In this document: piece after piece, positions 26,769 through 36,254 of the stretch
Position numbering within the stretch: position 1 is the first letter of the stretch
How the letters are laid out: every line of letters starts with the position of its first letter
DNA from: JBBCJT01 sp037190665
Lineage (GTDB): Bacteria; Pseudomonadota; Alphaproteobacteria; Acetobacterales; Acetobacteraceae
Direction: 5' to 3'
DNA: 64,000 nt
NCBI GenBank assembly: GCA_037190665.1
Contig: JBBCJT010000015.1
Coordinates: 114,014 to 178,013 of the forward strand
Position numbers and translations under genes: made by a program
Notes under the pieces: model-generated
What the model saw: the letters and a program-made list of their open reading frames with translations, nothing else
What the model was told of the DNA's origin: nothing
The model's database searches: none

Positions 26769-26881
26769 GATGTGATCCGCCGGGCCCAAAGATAGCCATC
26801 AAACGACCCGGGATAGTGCTTGGCTGTCGTCCGATCCCAGAGCGAATGGTCCGTCCCGTGAGCAGCACCACAGGACCGGCG

Positions 26882-27118
26882 ATGACCACCAGCCAGCAGA
26901 TCAACCGCCAGCGCAGCCACGATGCCTTCCTGGCCCGCAAGGCGGCCTTCGACGCTCTGCTCGCCGACCTGCAGCGGATGAGTGAGGACCAGTTCGGCGC
27001 GGACCCCGAGGCGGTGCTGTGGGACCACGCCGAGACGCTGGGCTTCTACAACGCCCAGCTCCGCCGGGTGACCGACTGCCACTTCCGCCGCGGCGAGTAT
27101 GCCACAGGCGCCAGCTGA
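26882..27118 (+). CDS. Small phage-associated protein of unknown function
   Basis: 78 residues from the ATG at 26882. It is divergent from the terminase genes. Composition is mainly helical and polar (RSHDAFLARKAAFDALLADLQ, then GADPEAVLWDHAETL). There is no recognised domain. It is followed on the same strand by the DUF3489 gene after about 100 bp. Confidence 0.5.
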   Translation: MTTSQQINRQRSHDAFLARKAAFDALLADLQRMSEDQFGADPEAVLWDHAETLGFYNAQLRRVTDCHFRRGEYATGAS

Positions 27119-27214
27119 CGGTCCTGCCGGTCGCACCACCCCCGCCCGGGGCGTCCCGGCGGGGCCTGTGCCGGTAGCACCGGGATATCCCCGGCGCCGC
27201 ACCGGAGAACCGCC

Positions 27215-27844
27215 ATGCATCTCACCGACACCCAGCACCGCCTGCTCAGCGCTGCGGCCCAGCACCCGCAGGGCCTGGTCGCCCCACCCCGCCTGCCGCC
27301 GGCCGCGCGCCGGACCCTCGTGCACAGTCTGCTCGCGCGCGCGTTGCTGGCGGAGGGCGAGGCACCACTCGCCGGTCCGGAGTTCCTGTGGCGGGGTGAT
27401 GCGCTGGGCCGCGAGCTGGTCCTGCACATCACTGCGGCCGGGCTGGCGGCGATCGGAGCGAGCCTGCCGGTGGTTCCGCCACCGCGTGTGAGCCTGCGCG
27501 AGGCCGTGCGCGCCGTGCTGGCCGCATGGGACGATCCCGACCACACCGGGCTGCTGGAGGCGATGGCCACAGTGCAGGCGATCGTCCGGCGCAAGGGCAC
27601 CAGCCGTGAACCGGGTCAGCCCCGCACCGGCACCAAGCAGCAGGCGGTGCTGGAATTGCTGCGACGCGAGGAGGGGGCGACGATCGCGCAGATCCACGAG
27701 GCGACGGGCTGGCAGGTCCACACCGTCCGCGGCTTCCTCGCCAACCTCAAGCGCAAGGGTACCCCGGTCAGCGTGCTGGAGCGGGTGCGCCAGACCAGCA
27801 AGCAGGGCGCCAAAGGCTCCTACAGCGTGTACCGGATCGGCTGA
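27215..27844 (+). CDS. DUF3489-domain protein
   Basis: 209 residues. The C-terminal ~75 residues match the DUF3489 pattern: GTKQQAVLELLRREEGATI, then IHEATGWQVHTVRGFLANL, which is a winged-helix type DNA-binding fold. The N-terminal part has a second helical segment often seen with it (LTDTQHRLLSAAAQHPQG). The family is common in alphaproteobacterial prophages and integrative elements, usually near DUF2924 and a serine recombinase, both present about 6 kb downstream. A regulatory role is inferred. Confidence 0.8.
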   Translation: MHLTDTQHRLLSAAAQHPQGLVAPPRLPPAARRTLVHSLLARALLAEGEAPLAGPEFLWRGDALGRELVLHITAAGLAAIGASLPVVPPPRVSLREAVRAVLAAWDDPDHTGLLEAMATVQAIVRRKGTSREPGQPRTGTKQQAVLELLRREEGATIAQIHEATGWQVHTVRGFLANLKRKGTPVSVLERVRQTSKQGAKGSYSVYRIG

Positions 27845-27979
27845 CAGCGCATCGGCTGAAACCATCGCCGCACGCCTCAGGCCGCCACGCCGCGCGCGGC
27901 GAGATCTTACATTTTCTGAAGCATCATCGAGGCCTTCGCTGCATGGTCCGTGGTATGAAGCGCGCGGAAGGAGCGAGCG

Positions 27980-28486
27980 ATGTCAGAGGAGCCTCGCGAA
28001 GCGTCGATGCGCGCCTACGCACGGATGCGCGGGGTTGCCAGGACGACGATCCAGGCTGCGGTGCAGGACGGACGTATCCGCGTCACCTCTGCCGGCGCCA
28101 TCGATGTCGCGGCCGCGGACGCCAGCTGGTACGCTGCCCATACCGCCCGACAGCAGGGTTCCGGGCAGCGCCAGGTGGATCGCGCCATCCGCGCCAGAGT
28201 CGCAGCCGGTGCAGCGAGGGTTCAGCTGGCCAGCCATCGGTTTGCCGAACTCGAGGCCGCCTACGTCGAGCGCGAGCACGCGCGCCGCGAGTTGCACGAG
28301 GACATCGACGAGCTGCTGGCAGCGATTCATGCTCTGCCTGACGCCGAAGCCGAGATGGTCGCCGGAGATCTGGGGCGTGATCACGAAACGGCGGTGAGGG
28401 TGCTAACTGCCTTCACCGGGGTGCTGATCGAGGATATCGGCGACCTGCACCAGCAGCTTGATCAATTGGTCGACGGCATCGCATGA
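27980..28486 (+). CDS. Nu1-like DNA-binding protein (second small-terminase-like gene)
   Basis: 168 residues. The N-terminal HTH (MRAYARMRGVARTTIQAAVQ, then GRIRVTSAGAIDVAAAD) has the layout of small-terminase or 'elements of external origin' proteins. The C-terminal two thirds are helical and charged. Its stop overlaps the start of the next gene (ATGA), so the two are co-translated. It is on the opposite strand to the main terminase genes, and its ancestry may be separate from theirs. Confidence 0.6.
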   Translation: MSEEPREASMRAYARMRGVARTTIQAAVQDGRIRVTSAGAIDVAAADASWYAAHTARQQGSGQRQVDRAIRARVAAGAARVQLASHRFAELEAAYVEREHARRELHEDIDELLAAIHALPDAEAEMVAGDLGRDHETAVRVLTAFTGVLIEDIGDLHQQLDQLVDGIA

Positions 28487-28824
28487 GCGTCGGGCCAGAG
28501 GGCCTTTCTCTGCAGCGCGTTGTCGAGGCGCGCTCCATGGTGCAGGCGCGCTCGGCGGCCCTGCGGCTTCGTATTGCCCGTGGCGAGATGATCCCGCGCC
28601 TGGCGACGGAGCGGCGCGTGATCGAGATGGCCATGCAGGTTCGCGATCGGGTGATGAGCGCACCCGCCCGGTGTGCGGCGATTATCGCCGCCGCGGAAGG
28701 CCTGCCGCCGGCGGTGGTGAACGCCGCGTTGGAGTCGGCCGCGCGCCGGATGCTCAATCGCGAAGCCGACGCCGGCGATGCGCTGCGAGCGACAAGAAGC
28801 GTTCGGGAGCGAACCCCTGCCTGA
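28483..28824 (+). CDS. Small helical protein coupled to the Nu1-like gene
   Basis: 113 residues, mainly helical and basic (LRLRIARGEMIPRLATERRV, then RVMSAPARCAAIIAAAEG). In small-terminase-like proteins a similar helical region follows the HTH in one chain. Here it is a separate, 4-bp-overlapping gene, which could reflect a split. No independent domain is recognised. Confidence 0.5.
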   Translation: MSVGPEGLSLQRVVEARSMVQARSAALRLRIARGEMIPRLATERRVIEMAMQVRDRVMSAPARCAAIIAAAEGLPPAVVNAALESAARRMLNREADAGDALRATRSVRERTPA

Positions 28825-29161
28825 AACGTTTTCCCGCCTGCCACCCGAACGCAAACGAGGGCGCCCTTGGGGGGCGACGGGACCAGGTCATCCGCATCCG
28901 CGCAACACCCGCGATCGTCCGCGGGCCGCTTGGGGCGGCCGGCCGGCCGGAAAATTTCATGCCGGCTGTGTAAAGGGAACCTGCGCGTGTTCCCCCCGCA
29001 GGGGCCGCCCCCCGCCCGGGAGGACCCGCGAGCCCTCCGCCGCCGGCTGGTTACGCCATCCACCCTCGCGATGGACTGGCGCGATGCCTCCTCCAGCTGT
29101 AGCCGATCCTGCAGGTTGTCGAAGTCTGCGGGCGACAAAGCAGGTCGCGCCGGTGCTGGCC
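28825..29161. other. Non-coding stretch between convergent phage genes
   Basis: A GC-rich region with a GGCCGGCCGG cluster (about 28938-28950) and GC-rich palindromic tracts near 29000-29020. Open frames (for example 28867-29196 plus) have skewed Arg/Pro composition and no motif. I see no supported gene. Confidence 0.35.
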
Positions 29162-29779
29162 TCATTCCTCCGGACCGGGACCAAGGGCCGCGGTAGCACG
29201 CAACTCTGCTAAACGCTCAGCCCATCCCGCTTTCCTGTGGCGCGTGGCCTGCGCGACAACGTCAAATGCAAGCGGGGGCATCAGGGCCTCTACGCTCGGC
29301 AGCGCCTCAAGCGCCGACCGCGCCGCCTCGCTGCCCAGGCCGCCGGCGACGATGCCTTCCTGCGCCGCCAGCGAAGCCTTCTGCAGTGCGACGATGGCAG
29401 CTCGTTCCAAGGCCTCGATGTTCGCCCTCGCGACCAGTCTGAGCTCGGCGCGCCGCTCCCTCGCGGCATTCTCGCCACGACTGTACCAGTTGAAGTCCAG
29501 GCGCGGCGCGAACTCGGGTGGGATGCCGAGTTCCGCACAACGCTCGGCGACGATAGCCTGCGCTCTGCCAACTTCCGCGGCGACGCGCCGCGCGGCTTCG
29601 GACCAGACCTTGTCATCATCAAAGGCGTAGCGCGCCGCGATCTGCCTCTCGAACTCAGCCATCAGCGCGGCGCCCCGCTCAGCGACGGCAGAGCGAGCGA
29701 CGCGCTCGCGCGCCCGGATCACCTTGAGCAGATCCTGCCGATCCTTGGACGTGAGCTGGCTATCGGTCTGCTTCAGCAT
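29162..29779 (-). CDS. Hypothetical helical protein of the integrative element
   Basis: 205 residues, strongly alpha-helical and charged (SKDRQDLLKVIRARERVARS, then AERGAALMAEFERQIAARY). Such proteins are frequent in alphaproteobacterial prophages. No catalytic motif or membrane segment is seen. It lies downstream of the primase gene on the same strand, so it may be co-transcribed with it. Confidence 0.6.
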   Translation of the reverse strand: MLKQTDSQLTSKDRQDLLKVIRARERVARSAVAERGAALMAEFERQIAARYAFDDDKVWSEAARRVAAEVGRAQAIVAERCAELGIPPEFAPRLDFNWYSRGENAARERRAELRLVARANIEALERAAIVALQKASLAAQEGIVAGGLGSEAARSALEALPSVEALMPPLAFDVVAQATRHRKAGWAERLAELRATAALGPGPEE

Positions 29780-29925
29780 GGCTGCTGCTCCTGCATGGAC
29801 GCGTGAGACATCGCGAGGCGGTTCTGTGAAGAAGGCGGTTCAGCGGGATGAGAACGTCTGCCGGGGTGCGGGGGTGCAAGAGGGTGCAGTCGATCTCTGT
29901 CTATCCCGTGCACGCGCGTGTGCGA

Positions 29926-32562
29926 TCAGCCGGTCCAGGATGCACCCTCCTGCACCCTGTCTTGGACCCGCAGGCCTATGCCATGTACACGTCGGTCACC
30001 ACGCACCGTGCGATAGGAAACACCCCGAACCTTCTCGAGAGTGCCCCGGAACTGCGGGCCGGTCGGTGGAACCTCGCCGCTTGCGCGTGCCCAGTCCTGA
30101 CAGTCGGTGGCCAGCCGGCCCGGCTTTTCGGACAGCGACCCATCGAGGATGCAACGTTCAGTGATCCATCGGCCAATCACATCCTGCGCTTCGAAATACT
30201 CGTCTGTGGCCTCGGTCACGACCGCGGGTCTGAGAAGTCCGTGCCTCTGCCAGTCCAAGCAGCCACTGATCATCCACCGGAGGATGCCGGGTGCTTCCAG
30301 CCAAAGCTTCTCCTCAAGATCCCGATCGGGTGCGGCGGGCTCGTTGAGGAAAGGCACGATGTTGAAGCGGCGTCGGGCAGCGCCGTCGACATTGCGCAGC
30401 GCTGGCTTGTGATTGCCGGCTATGGTCAACTTGAACGCCGGCACGAAAGTGAAGAAGTCCTGCCGCATAAAGCGGGCACTGATCAGATCGCCGCCCGTGA
30501 GCTGCTTTATACGGCTTTCTGCCCAGGCGCGCCCCTCCTCGGTCTCGGTGGCGACAACCATCCGTGCGCCCCTCAGCATCGCGATTTCCGTCGGATGCCG
30601 ATCGCCGGTACTGGCGGTGAACGCTTCCATCGGTGCAGTGCGGACGTAGTCGCCGAGGACTCGGGAGACTATCTTGAGGAAGACCGACTTGCCGTTTCCG
30701 CCTGGCCCATAGATGAACAGCAACGCATGCTCACGGGTGGAGCCGGTGAGACAATAGCCGCACCACTGCTGCAGGAAGCGGACAAGGGACCCGTCGTTGG
30801 CAGTTGCTTCGTGCAAGAACCGCAGCCAAGCTGAGCAGTCATCACCGCGGTCCGAAGGTGCGACAGCGGTGATCTTGGTGATCATGTCTGCCTGCTGAGC
30901 GGGGCGAATCATGCCGGTTCGCAGGTCAACCGTTCCGCCGGGTGTTCCTAGCAGGAAGGGATCCTGGTCCCACGCCTCGGCGTTCAGCGCGAAGGCTCGG
31001 TCGGCTTGTGCGAACGTCTCGACACCGGAGGCAAACGAAACTTTTCCGGTAATCGCCTTTATCCTGGGCTCGCTCCCGCGGTTCAGTCGTCGGATCAGCA
31101 GTCGTGCCCACGCAAAGGCAATTCTGTTGCGATTCTGCTGCCAGTGGGTGCCGCTCCAGACAAACCATGCACCGGTATCATGGCAGTAGCGTAGGCTGTT
31201 GGTGTGGGTTTGGCAGAACACGATAGCGACGCCGTCTTCTGTCAGTTCGGTCCTACCGGAGGTGAAGGCGCTGGTGGGGTCCCGATCATAGGTCCGGCCA
31301 GGCCTGGGAGCGGCTTTCGGCCGCTGTGATGTAGGATCGCGGCCGTGGACAGAACGCTTCTGCTGGGTCGGTGACGGCGCGGCCTGCCCGCCAGGGTCGT
31401 CTCCTGACTGTGGAAAGTGGAAGGGGCTCGGTCCGCTGGATGCATCCGCGGACAGCTCGGATGCCCGTTGTCCTTCCTTATCGTGGGGAGCCGGAGACGA
31501 CCTTCCCCCGCGCATCCAGCCATTTTGCCGGGCCAGATAGAAGATGGTGCCGGCTCCGATACGGGATGGGGGGGACGTGGCGAAGTGGCGCCAGCGGTCC
31601 ATGCAGGCCGTTTCGTCGTGCTTGTCGGACTTCCCCGACCACTGGCACCAGGCGCGCAATCCCCCCTCGCTGCCGCGAGTGGCGGCCCAGACAGCCATGC
31701 CGACGCGATTCCACTGCTCCCAATCCAGGTCCGGGTTGGGCACGTGCGGCAGGGCGTCAACAATCTCCGCATGGGACGCATGGACCGCGCCGGTCGGGCG
31801 GTCCGTCTTCCAATCTCGGGTCCGTAGTCCGGCCGCCTCTACCGCATCCTGCAGTTGCTCGAGCGTGTCCTCCAGGTGGATCTCGCTGCGTGGGTTCGCG
31901 GCTACGATGGTGGCGAGCCGCGGGGTGGACTTGATATTCCATGAGCCGGGCCAGCGGAGCGGATGCGCAGGCGGAGCGGCGGACCGGTCGGCTCCGACCA
32001 TCAGGGCAGCGAGCCAGCGCGCCTCCTGCAGTCGTTGGTGGTCCTGCCTCGCTGCTGTCGGCTCCGACAGGCGCCAATGAAGATGCTGCCGGCGATGGAC
32101 CTCGCCGGTCTGGGGATCAGTCCACTCGCCACCCGAATGGACGACGGCAGTGGGCGGCCCTACAAGATGAGATAGAACTTTGAGCGCGCGCGCCGGGTTG
32201 GCGGCGTCGATCTCGACTGAGAGTGCCACGCCATTGGCGAGATCCACCATCCGGGCAGTCTTCGGATTGCAGAACGTGGCCACCGGCGGAGCAAATACAG
32301 CCGGTCGCGGCGCATTGGCCGCGATGGAAGCGGCGCGACAGGCGCGGCCGATAAGCGCGCTTCGCCCGCTACTCAACCTGACGGCCTCGATCAGCACCGG
32401 AGGGACGTTGCGCGAAACCTGATCGAAGACGCGGAGCGAGAGGTACGAGTCCGGCGTCGCATAGCGAAAGAGAAGGTCGATGAACGATGCGATATCCTGC
32501 CGATCGGCCTTGAGCGGCGCTTGCGCGGTCACGGCTGGGCGGATTTGCGTCTGAGGTCCCAT
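29926..32562 (-). CDS. P4/D5-type primase-helicase
   Basis: 878 residues. The N-terminal ~250 residues have a RepB/primase-like layout (VEIDAANPARAL, then RQHLHWRLSEP, then RWPGSWN). A PriCT-2-like segment follows (WEQWNRVGMAVWAATRG and CMDRWRHFA). After a low-complexity linker (residues 350-440) comes a D5-type SF3 helicase with Walker A GPGGNGKS (619-626), ARMVVATETEEG, and a sensor-like TIAGNHKP. It would start and unwind replication of a phage, phage satellite or integrative element. It is intact. Confidence 0.85.
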   Translation of the reverse strand: MGPQTQIRPAVTAQAPLKADRQDIASFIDLLFRYATPDSYLSLRVFDQVSRNVPPVLIEAVRLSSGRSALIGRACRAASIAANAPRPAVFAPPVATFCNPKTARMVDLANGVALSVEIDAANPARALKVLSHLVGPPTAVVHSGGEWTDPQTGEVHRRQHLHWRLSEPTAARQDHQRLQEARWLAALMVGADRSAAPPAHPLRWPGSWNIKSTPRLATIVAANPRSEIHLEDTLEQLQDAVEAAGLRTRDWKTDRPTGAVHASHAEIVDALPHVPNPDLDWEQWNRVGMAVWAATRGSEGGLRAWCQWSGKSDKHDETACMDRWRHFATSPPSRIGAGTIFYLARQNGWMRGGRSSPAPHDKEGQRASELSADASSGPSPFHFPQSGDDPGGQAAPSPTQQKRSVHGRDPTSQRPKAAPRPGRTYDRDPTSAFTSGRTELTEDGVAIVFCQTHTNSLRYCHDTGAWFVWSGTHWQQNRNRIAFAWARLLIRRLNRGSEPRIKAITGKVSFASGVETFAQADRAFALNAEAWDQDPFLLGTPGGTVDLRTGMIRPAQQADMITKITAVAPSDRGDDCSAWLRFLHEATANDGSLVRFLQQWCGYCLTGSTREHALLFIYGPGGNGKSVFLKIVSRVLGDYVRTAPMEAFTASTGDRHPTEIAMLRGARMVVATETEEGRAWAESRIKQLTGGDLISARFMRQDFFTFVPAFKLTIAGNHKPALRNVDGAARRRFNIVPFLNEPAAPDRDLEEKLWLEAPGILRWMISGCLDWQRHGLLRPAVVTEATDEYFEAQDVIGRWITERCILDGSLSEKPGRLATDCQDWARASGEVPPTGPQFRGTLEKVRGVSYRTVRGDRRVHGIGLRVQDRVQEGASWTG

Positions 32563-32725
32563 GGTTGGGAAAGAGGCGATGCTGCAGCCTTTACTCCGTT
32601 TTCTGTGCTAGCAGGGCGGTTGCGCGACGCGCAGGAGCTATTGGCCGGTCTTGCTTCTTGCCGCTGACGCCGAAAGTGCGGATTGCGGTCTGGGCCCCAC
32701 CTGGCGGCCGCGACGTCCAGCTGCA

Positions 32726-32932
32726 TCATATGTGCCGCCCACGGCGCTGGGCGCGTTCATAGGCTTCGATGTCATCTTGGCGATAGCGAACCTGACCGCC
32801 GATCTTGAGGAAAGCTGGTCCACACCCTCTCGTCCGCCATCTTTCGAGGCTTCGGCTCGAAATACCCCACCGCCGGGCAAGCTGCTCCTGACTCAGATAA
32901 GTGGCGGGGCATTGGCCTGTCTGGTCGAACAT
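32726..32932 (-). CDS. AlpA/excisionase-like helix-turn-helix regulator
   Basis: 68 residues: YLSQEQLARRWGISSRSLER, then a wing GGQVRYRQDDIEAYERAQRR. This is the MerR-like winged helix of AlpA and excisionase proteins, which control integrase expression and excision in P4-like elements. It lies 163 bp upstream of the primase gene on the same strand, the usual order in such elements. Confidence 0.85.
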   Translation of the reverse strand: MFDQTGQCPATYLSQEQLARRWGISSRSLERWRTRGCGPAFLKIGGQVRYRQDDIEAYERAQRRGRHI

Positions 32933-33021
32933 GGCGGGCGACTCGCGGCGTTACGAACACACGCGAAACTAGGTGATCGGGATGGCATTAAATCGCCTGG
33001 GATAATTGTTGATGGCGGCAT

Positions 33022-33861
33022 TTATTTTATACCAGCATTTTGTGCCATCACCCTCCTGTAAGCCTCCTGCGTATGCCTGCGAACGGTATCGCGCTTGGGA
33101 CATGGGATGGCGGGGAACAACTTTCCCCATCGTTTCCTCACGAGGTCGGCGAGCGCCGTCGACGCTGGCGTGTGATCGGGACTTCGCGCCACCAGGCTTT
33201 GCACATCAGCCCAGTGTCTTCGCAGACACTCCTCGATCCGATTGTAGACGCCCTCGCGGCCTCGCCGGCGCTTGGGCGGGGATTCTGTTGGTTCGATCTC
33301 CAGAGCTTCCGGAGCATCGGTCATTGCCTCCAGTTCGATGGAGACGCGGTAGACCGTCGCGTTGGTGAACTTGTGATCCTCGACGATGACCACGTCGTTC
33401 TTCATGAAACGCAGGAGCGGCGCCCAGGCCGGCTGGATGCGTGCGGGCGCGGTTGCCAACGTGGGCTTTGTTTTCAGTCCCACGAGCTGCAGTTCACCTC
33501 GGCCGATCCGCTGCCGAAAGTCGTCTTCGAGTGCGCGTCGGGCTTGTTGGCGCTGCCAAAGGATGCGCCTGCGGGCCCGTTGGATGCCCGGCAACAGCAG
33601 ATACGGATCGACCCCCGACGAATCTCGAAAGCTCCTGCTCGGCAAAGGCGTGGCGATTGCCTTGCGCAGCTCCGTCACCAAGGCCGGATTGCCGTACGCT
33701 TCCAGCGCTTCCCGCAGCGGCAGGCCTGCTGGTTTGTTGGACATCGATCTGGTAGCCTCCCATGAGGCAAGAGCGAATCGCTGCGCAAACCTGCGTAAGT
33801 CTATCGCGGCCTGCGCGATCCGAGTCCAGTGGAGCAGAGGATCCGGTTGCGCATTTGCCAC
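33022..33861 (-). CDS. Hypothetical protein of the integrative element
   Basis: 279 residues from a GTG at 33861; a Met at 33744 (MSNKPAG) is an alternative start. A basic helical middle (GIQRARRRILWQRQQARRAL) and an Arg/Lys-rich C-terminal part (PKRRRGREGVYNRIEECLRR) suggest nucleic-acid contact. An AT-rich stretch just downstream (about 32965-33040) probably holds the promoter of the AlpA-like gene. The family is not recognised. Confidence 0.55.
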   Translation of the reverse strand: MANAQPDPLLHWTRIAQAAIDLRRFAQRFALASWEATRSMSNKPAGLPLREALEAYGNPALVTELRKAIATPLPSRSFRDSSGVDPYLLLPGIQRARRRILWQRQQARRALEDDFRQRIGRGELQLVGLKTKPTLATAPARIQPAWAPLLRFMKNDVVIVEDHKFTNATVYRVSIELEAMTDAPEALEIEPTESPPKRRRGREGVYNRIEECLRRHWADVQSLVARSPDHTPASTALADLVRKRWGKLFPAIPCPKRDTVRRHTQEAYRRVMAQNAGIK

Positions 33862-34024
33862 CGCACCTTCGCGAACTATTCCGGCTGCTGGCAGCGGGGC
33901 TAATGCGGCTGCGGCGCCACAGTGCTGCGGCAGGGTGCGCGGACCTCGGGGGTGAGGCGGAGAGTTCGCTACACTTCACCGCCCGGCAGAGCGGTCATGG
34001 CCTCCGAAACCATGCGGAGACGCC

Positions 34025-34516
34025 ATGAGCGGTCAGACCCCACCCGGCAGCCGCTACGCCGATCACCCCGCCCACCGCAGCGTGCTGGCCCGGCTGACCG
34101 CCCTGCAGACGGCGTCGATCGGCGAGCTGAAGGACCAGTGGCGGGCCCTGTTCGGCAAGGAGCCGCCGCCGTTCAGCCGCAGCTACATCACCAGCCGGCT
34201 GGCCTACCGGATCCAGGAACTGGCCTATGGCGGGCTGAAGCCCGAGACCCGGGCCCGGCTGGAGGCGCTCGGCGAGCAGCTGGATGGTGGCAATGTGGTG
34301 CTGCGGCGGATCCGGGCCGACAGCCGGCCGCTGCCCGGCACCCGGCTGATCCGCGAGCATGACGGTGTGCAGCACGTGGTCACCGTCCGGGCCGACGACT
34401 TCGAGTACGAGGGCAGGCCGTATCGCTCGCTGTCCGCTATCGCCCGGCACATCACCGGCACAAGGTGGAACGGCTGGGCGTTCTTCGGGCTGCGCAAGCC
34501 GGGCGGCGGCCAGTGA
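34025..34516 (+). CDS. DUF2924-domain protein
   Basis: 163 residues with DUF2924 features: LTALQTASIGELKDQWRALF, then YITSRLAYRIQELAYGGL, and a C-terminal YEGRPYRSLSAIARHITGT with GWAFFGL. The family is encoded almost always beside a large serine recombinase in alphaproteobacteria and is presumed to aid its action. Here the stop overlaps the GTG of the recombinase by 4 bp, a typical arrangement. Confidence 0.88.
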   Translation: MSGQTPPGSRYADHPAHRSVLARLTALQTASIGELKDQWRALFGKEPPPFSRSYITSRLAYRIQELAYGGLKPETRARLEALGEQLDGGNVVLRRIRADSRPLPGTRLIREHDGVQHVVTVRADDFEYEGRPYRSLSAIARHITGTRWNGWAFFGLRKPGGGQ

Positions 34517-35868
34517 GCCGGCGCAAGCTGCCTACTGACGGCGTCATGCCCTCCGCCGTTACCAGGCGCCGGTGTGCGGTTTACACCCGGAAGTCCACCG
34601 ACGAGGGGCTGGACAAGGAGTTCAACACGCTCGACGCCCAGCGGGAGGCGTGTCTGGCCTATATCGCCTCGCAGCGCAGTGAGGGGTGGGTGCCGGTGGG
34701 CGACCGCTATGACGATGGCGGCTTCTCCGGCGGGACCCTGGACCGTCCTGCCCTGAAGCGGCTGCTGGCCGACATCGAGGCCGGGCTGGTGGACGTGATC
34801 GTGGTCTACAAGATCGACCGGCTGTCGCGCTCGCTGATGGATTTCGCCCGGCTGGTCGAGACCTTCGAGGCGCATGGGGTGACCTTCGTCTCCGTCACGC
34901 AGTCGTTCAACACCACCACCAGCATGGGCCGGCTGACGCTGAACATCCTGCTGAGCTTTGCCCAGTTCGAGCGGGAGGTGATCGGGGAGCGGATCCGGGA
35001 CAAGGTGGCGGCGTCGAAGGCCCGGGGCATGTGGATGGGCGGCAGGGTGCCGCTCGGATACGAGGTCCAGAACCGCAAGCTGGTTGTCAACGAGGCGGAG
35101 GCCACCAGGGTCCGACGGGTGTTCGAGCTGTTCGTCGAGACCAGCTCCGGCGTCGAGACGGTGCGCCGCCTGCAGGTCGAGAGCGTCACGGCGAGATCAG
35201 GCCGGCCGCTGGATAAGGGCGACGTCTACAAGATCCTGAACCTGCGGACCTACATCGGCGAGGTCACGCACAAGGGGAATGTCTACCCGGGCGAGCACGA
35301 GGCGGTGGTGTCGCGCGACCTATGGGACCGGGCGCACGAGATCCTGCAAATCAGCCCGCGCTCCAGGGCAGCGCAGAACCGGACGCACGCGCCAGCGCTG
35401 CTGAAGGGGCTGATCTTCGGGGTGGACGGGCGCGCGTTATCGCCGACGCACTGCGTGAAGACCGGCCGGCTCTACCGCTACTACGTCGCGCAGCGAGTGC
35501 TAAAAGGGGAAGCGCCGGTCGATCCCGCGCTGGTCCGCCGCATCTCCGCTTCCCAGATCGAGGCCGCAGTACTTGGCCAGCTGCGCCTCCTGCTGACCCA
35601 GCCGGAGATCGTGGTGGGGACCTGGATGGCGGCGAGGGACGAGGTGCCCGACATTACTGAAGGCGAGGTCCGCGACGCGCTGCACCAGCTGGCTCCGCTA
35701 TGGGACCAGCTGTTCCCGGCCGAGCAGGCGCGGATCGTCCGGGCACTGGTCCAGCGGGTCACCGTCAGTGCGGAGGGGGCGGACATCCAGCTGCGCGTCG
35801 AGGGGCTGGCCGGGCTGGTCAAGGATCTCTCACCCGGATCCGCTGATCACCTCCGAGCGGCGGCATGA
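34513..35868 (+). CDS. Large serine recombinase
   Basis: 451 residues from the GTG at 34513; an ATG at 34546 is an alternative. The catalytic resolvase domain has AVYTRKSTDEG with the nucleophile Ser28, VYKIDRLSRSLMDF, and SMGRLTLNILLSFAQFERE. A recombinase domain (VPLGYEVQNRKLVVNEAEA, then ILNLRTYIGEVTHKG) follows, then a C-terminal helical region. No classic four-Cys zinc ribbon is visible, as in other recombinases paired with DUF2924. It would integrate and excise the element. Its stop overlaps the next gene by 4 bp. Confidence 0.9.
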   Translation: MSRRKLPTDGVMPSAVTRRRCAVYTRKSTDEGLDKEFNTLDAQREACLAYIASQRSEGWVPVGDRYDDGGFSGGTLDRPALKRLLADIEAGLVDVIVVYKIDRLSRSLMDFARLVETFEAHGVTFVSVTQSFNTTTSMGRLTLNILLSFAQFEREVIGERIRDKVAASKARGMWMGGRVPLGYEVQNRKLVVNEAEATRVRRVFELFVETSSGVETVRRLQVESVTARSGRPLDKGDVYKILNLRTYIGEVTHKGNVYPGEHEAVVSRDLWDRAHEILQISPRSRAAQNRTHAPALLKGLIFGVDGRALSPTHCVKTGRLYRYYVAQRVLKGEAPVDPALVRRISASQIEAAVLGQLRLLLTQPEIVVGTWMAARDEVPDITEGEVRDALHQLAPLWDQLFPAEQARIVRALVQRVTVSAEGADIQLRVEGLAGLVKDLSPGSADHLRAAA

Positions 35869-36254
35869 CGGAGGCGACCAGTCTCACGGTCCGCGTGCCG
35901 CTGGCGATGCGGCGACGGCCGGGGCGCAAGACGGTCGTCACGCCGGTCCAGGACGACGGCAACGCCGCACTTCCAACGCGCGCCGATCCGGCGCTGGTGA
36001 AGGCGCTGGCGCGGGCGTTCCGATACCAGAAGCTCCTCGATGAAGGATACTACGCCTCGATCACCGAGATGGCGGCAGCGGAGAAGATCGAACGCGGATA
36101 TCTCGGCACGGTGCTGCGGCTGACGCTGCTGGCGCCGGAGATCGTCGAGGCGATCCTGGACGGGCGGCAGCCGGAGGAGATGACGCTGCCGGGGCTGATG
36201 AAGCCGTTTCCGGCGGAGTGGGCGCGGCGCGTTGCCCCTCGTTGCGGTCGTTGA
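35865..36254 (+). CDS. Recombinase-linked HTH protein
   Basis: 129 residues. The C-terminal half has an HTH-like layout: YYASITEMAAAEKIERGYLG, then VLRLTLLAPEIVEAILDGRQ, ending in MTLPGLMKPFPAEW. The N-terminus is basic. It is co-translated with the recombinase (ATGA overlap) and completes the conserved DUF2924-recombinase-HTH trio. A recombination directionality or repressor role is inferred from position. Confidence 0.7.
   Translation: MTEATSLTVRVPLAMRRRPGRKTVVTPVQDDGNAALPTRADPALVKALARAFRYQKLLDEGYYASITEMAAAEKIERGYLGTVLRLTLLAPEIVEAILDGRQPEEMTLPGLMKPFPAEWARRVAPRCGR

Noticed and set aside
28867..29196. 109-codon plus-strand frame between phage genes
   Set aside because: Pro/Arg-rich with no motif, no ribosome site, and it overlaps the end of a better-supported minus-strand gene.
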